From Neoarius graeffei (Eukaryota > Chordata > Actinopteri > Siluriformes > Ariidae): DNA of 64,000 nucleotides. Under the pieces are notes generated by a model. The model did no database searches. It had not been told where the DNA came from and was given only the letters and a program-made list of their open reading frames with translations. Every line of letters begins with the position of its first letter. Positions within the stretch are counted from its first letter, which is position 1. The stretch is from the NCBI RefSeq assembly GCF_027579695.1, contig NC_083583.1, positions 2,077,625 through 2,141,624 on the forward strand. Direction: 5' to 3'. This document shows positions 63,349-64,000 of the stretch, one piece after another. The translations under genes were made by a program, and so were the position numbers.

Positions 63349-63356
63349 TCTGTCTT

Positions 63357-64000
63357 CGAAACCCAGGAAGATGTCTTACCCTGTTCCTTAGCTATTAGAT
63401 GTGTTGTACAGCAATCAGAGAGAATTAAGAACAGCAGTGAGAAAGAAATCACAACTCCACACAGATCTGTCTCTTACTACGCTCTCCTGTCCAAATTCTT
63501 GTCTGAAATGCCTTCTGCTAAGGCTGCCTTCTACAAGGAAAATCTGGAAATTTCTGCACAAGATCCTCATAAGCTCCACAACATCTTTTCTTCACTACTT
63601 AACCCACCGGCTCCTTCTGCTCTGTCCTCCTCCTCATCCTTACAGCAGCATTTGACACAGCAAACCATAAGACTCTCTTGTCCATTCTCATGGGTCTTGA
63701 AACTTGTGGCACAGCATGGCAATGGTTTGCTTCCTACATGGAAGTTTGGTCATATGAGATGACGTGGAAGGAATCCACATCTGCTCCACACAGACTCTCC
63801 ACTGGTGTCCCACAAGGCTTGGTTCTTGGTCCTCATCTGTTCTCACTCTATATTCGATCTCTTGGTGAGGTAATATCCTTACATGGGTTCTTACTCCACT
63901 GCGATGCAGATGACACTAAACTTATCCCCTCTTTCCTTCCCTCAAACACTAATGTTCCCACTCAGATCTCAGTAAGTCTGGCAGACATCTCCTCATGGAT
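63357..64000 (+). pseudogene. Rex1-type LINE, RT start, runs off the window
   Basis: Continues Rex1 with SERIKNSSEKEITTPHRSVS, LSKFLSEMPSAKAAFYKEN, then RT pieces in shifting frames: WFASYMEVWSYEMTWKEST, RLSTGVPQGLVLGPHLFSLY, catalytic HCDADDTKLIPSFLPS and VSLADISSWM at the right edge. HCDADD has replaced the usual CYADD, and several frame changes mark it as dead. Confidence 0.85.

Overview
The window is repeat-dense vertebrate DNA and almost certainly teleost fish. It carries Rex1 and Rex3 LINEs, L2-type LINEs with an esterase-type ORF1, Tc1-like and hAT transposons, a Penelope-like element, chromodomain Gypsy retrotransposons, a class I-type endogenous retrovirus (ERV) and tRNA-derived SINEs. 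The only host gene I recognise is the 3' end of a SCUBE-family gene (minus strand, four exons between 53134 and 56989). A catfish is possible, but the sequence alone does not settle species.

Layout. 1-12595: one old L2-type LINE copy (+) cut up by a MITE, a Tc1 element, a degenerate Gypsy element (family C, minus), a SINE and two LINE scraps. 13181-18466: near-complete Gypsy (family A, minus). 18467-21207: a piece of ERV LTR and a deleted Gypsy (family B). 21208-24510: 3' part of a Penelope-like element (+) with two TIR elements inside, one carrying a THAP-domain exon. 25366-26667: DD37D-type mariner relative. 26774-30280: two-exon hAT transposon. 30640-35991: full-length L2-type LINE with both ORFs open. 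36319-41612: second family A Gypsy (plus). 41613-51966: ERV (minus) with a collapsed env, a SINE in integrase and a hAT/MITE nest in gag. 51967-52295: 5' part of a Penelope-like element (minus). 53134-56989: SCUBE exons, with a SINE/40-bp minisatellite composite in the last intron. 57211-64000: Tc1 relic cut by Rex3 and an unknown insert, a SINE-like block, another LINE, and Rex1 cut by a hAT element.

Main result. The two family A Gypsy copies are inverted relative to each other, and their target-site duplications (TSDs) and LTR partners are swapped. CTTGG at 13176-13180 pairs with CCAAG at 36314-36318. CAAAA at 41613-41617 pairs with TTTTG at 18467-18471. Diagnostic LTR differences pair 13181-13652 with 36319-36797 and 17989-18466 with 41135-41612. 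The ERV LTR is split across the same breakpoints, with its own TSD (GTGGC) also separated, and the Penelope element lies in two halves on opposite strands. All of this is explained by one inversion of about 18 kb (18467-36318 plus part of each Gypsy), either a real recombination between inverted repeats or an assembly orientation error.

Other points: family A Gypsy shows a complete -1 frameshift signal, Tf1/sushi-like self-priming, and Pol III-type A and B boxes at the LTR end; the ERV has a tRNA-Ile primer site and an in-frame UAG between gag and pro; the SCUBE reading frame appears to have lost its last two residues by a TAC-to-TAG change.
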